In this document: in pieces, positions 62,791-64,000 of the stretch
Position numbering within the stretch: position 1 is the first letter of the stretch
Layout of the letters: each line of letters starts with the position of its first letter
Assembly (NCBI GenBank): GCA_943737045.1
Contig: CALSFV010000096.1
Coordinates: forward strand, 124,001-188,000
Origin: Parapristionchus giblindavisi
Taxonomy: Eukaryota; Nematoda; Chromadorea; Rhabditida; Diplogasteridae
Direction of reading: 5' to 3'
Length of the DNA: 64,000 nucleotides
Position numbers and translations under genes: made by a program
The notes under the pieces: generated by a model
The model's input: only the letters and a program-made list of their open reading frames with translations
Told to the model about the DNA's origin: nothing
Databases searched by the model: none

Positions 62791-63304
62791 ATCAAGTATT
62801 CACTTCATATGACTTTCATCCATACATTCTTCTTCTTCTTCTTCCTTTTCTTCATTCTATTCAAAATATCTTATTTTATTAATTACTGAACCTTCTCAGA
62901 ATAAACAGTTATGTTATTCGATGTAGAGATAATTAGTATGATGGAGAAGTTAATGAGAAGAGAGAGAGAGGAGAAAGAGAGGGAGAGAGATTGTGGGTGT
63001 GGGGGAGAATGTGGGAGGGGGATAGAAAAGTTGATCCAAGATGAGAGGATCAAATAGTTAATCATGTCTCTAACCATGATTTCATAATATAATACGACAT
63101 TATTATTACATAAGTGTATTCCCTCCTCACGTTAATTGATAAAAAGAGCATCAAGAACATATCTCTCTCTCCTTTTAGAATCTCTCCCTCTTGAATCTCT
63201 CCCTCTCCCTTCTAGTACCCTAGGGGCGGGTCTAGAGGGAGAGGTAGAGATATATTCTTCTCCTCTTTCCTTATGTATCAGTTTGGATAGTCTTCTAGAA
63301 TCAA

Positions 63305-63355
63305 ATGAGTAATCTATCATCTCAATTCATTCATAATGATACACTATTAGATGAG
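63305..63355 (+). CDS. possible first exon of an unidentified gene
   Basis: ATG followed by SNLSSQFIHNDTLLDE then a GTATTA donor; the sequence just after contains the ATCGATCGAT/TCAATCAAT phrases typical of introns in this window. A phase-compatible exon may follow at about 63451 (YDMNRSSSSSYPSLSSFHS). Continuation is unresolved and I do not recognise it. Confidence 0.25.
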
Positions 63356-63600
63356 GTATTACTATTCTAATCAATCGATCGATCGATAAATCAATCAATA
63401 TGTTATCATATCTCATGTCATTATTGTTTCATTTGATCAATCATATCATAAAGTATGATATGAATAGATCATCTTCATCATCATATCCATCATTATCTTC
63501 ATTCCATTCATTATCTCTTTTCCTCTTTTCAATCTGTTTCTCAATTCATTTAACTCAATCTTTTCTCCCTCTTAGAAGGCTCTGAATGGTCACAGGAAAT

Positions 63601-63845
63601 AACGAGATGGAGGGAGAGGTAGAGGGAGAGAAAGAGGCAGAGGGAGAGGTTGAGAGGGAGGGAGAGGTAGAGGGTGAGAGAGAGATGGGAGAGAGAGGGA
63701 GAGAGATGGATGGAGATTGAGAGAGAGAGGTAGAGGGAGAGGGAGGGAGGGAGATAGGAAGAGGGAGAGAGAGAGGTAGAGGGAGAGGGAGAGGGAGAGG
63801 ATGAGGAAGAGGATGAGGAAGAGGTAGAGAGGGAGAGAGGGAGGA
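63601..63845. repeat. GA-rich array with GGTAGAGG spacers
   Basis: GGGAGA units with regular GAGGTAGAGGG spacers, very like the array at 861-955 and in the same strand orientation. Confidence 0.9.
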
Positions 63846-63905
63846 CTAAAGATTGTCTTTTCTTTCGGGCTTCTCATTTCTACATATATTTATTTAATTA
63901 CCAAA

Positions 63906-63954
63906 ATGGATAAAGTAATTCTTGAATTCGAAGAAAATGAAAGAGTCGAAGTTT
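63906..63954 (+). CDS. possible first exon of a gene running off the window
   Basis: CCAAAATGG is a good start context. It encodes MDKVILEFEENERVEV and then a GTAAGA donor at 63955. Without the donor the frame stops after CKS. The acidic N-terminus is not recognised. Confidence 0.3.
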
Positions 63955-64000
63955 GTAAGAGTTGAAATGAGAAAAGAGAAAGGATCCTTTTCAATTAGTT

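Larger units (their letters stand above)
56412..64000. other. repeat-dominated right end
   Basis: About 7.5 kb with no complete gene found. It contains MITEs, tRNA-like modules, CT and GA arrays (listed separately) and AT-rich DNA. Possible partial genes start near 63305 and 63906. Confidence 0.5.

Noticed and set aside
62314..62889. Open frames of 148-190 residues on both strands
   Set aside because: Translations of a CT array; low complexity and overlapping on opposite strands.

Overview
This is nuclear DNA from a nematode-like animal. Genes are split into many short exons by introns that are mostly 40-70 bp, with GT..AG ends and acceptors that vary (TTTCAG, TTTAG, TATAG). The gene content includes a patched-related (PTR) protein, a cys-loop channel, a DEG/ENaC channel and a secreted cysteine-rich protein resembling the nematode T20D4.11-like (DUF19) family. 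The DNA is AT-rich, with intergenic regions and large introns full of polypurine/polypyrimidine (GGGAGA/TCTCCC) arrays. I cannot name the species. All gene models were built by eye from reading frames and splice signals, without transcripts.

Left part (1-18.4 kb): GA-rich repeats with possible exons of a cut-off gene; a minus-strand single-pass membrane protein (1388-2596); a tRNA-Ser(AGA) gene (2868-2949); a minus-strand Ser-rich repeat protein (3648-5094); CCZ1, the vesicle-trafficking GEF subunit (5913-8092); a long Ser/Pro-rich protein with a C-terminal region resembling PEAK-family pseudokinases (about 8598-13318); and a type II membrane ectonucleotide pyrophosphatase/phosphodiesterase with all expected metal-site motifs (14033-18413).

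Middle (19.9-47.4 kb): a DEG/ENaC channel with an unusual insertion of about 350 residues before TM2 (19914-24646); 6 kb of gene-poor DNA with a 610-bp (GGGAGA)n array; an anion-type cys-loop channel with a decayed mariner/Tc1 transposon in one intron (30554-35535); a minus-strand secreted LRR-like protein (35946-37658); the multi-domain secreted cysteine-rich protein (39347-43575); and a CYP4-like cytochrome P450 (45081-47401).

Right part (48-64 kb): a minus-strand patched-related protein (48074-52960), a minus-strand calcineurin B (54371-56411), then about 7.5 kb of repeats: tRNA-like modules, a 353-bp palindromic TA-flanked MITE, a 461-bp TIR element carrying a tRNA-like region, two copies of a 117-bp MITE, and long CT/GA arrays. 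One or two partial genes may start at the right edge.

The genes do not form a pathway; this is ordinary eukaryotic gene order. I did not find a clear new multi-gene system. The most novel items are the DEG/ENaC insertion, the Ser-rich repeat gene whose exon carries a sequence motif also scattered through introns, first coding exons consisting only of ATG, and the dense population of small palindromic and tRNA-like elements.
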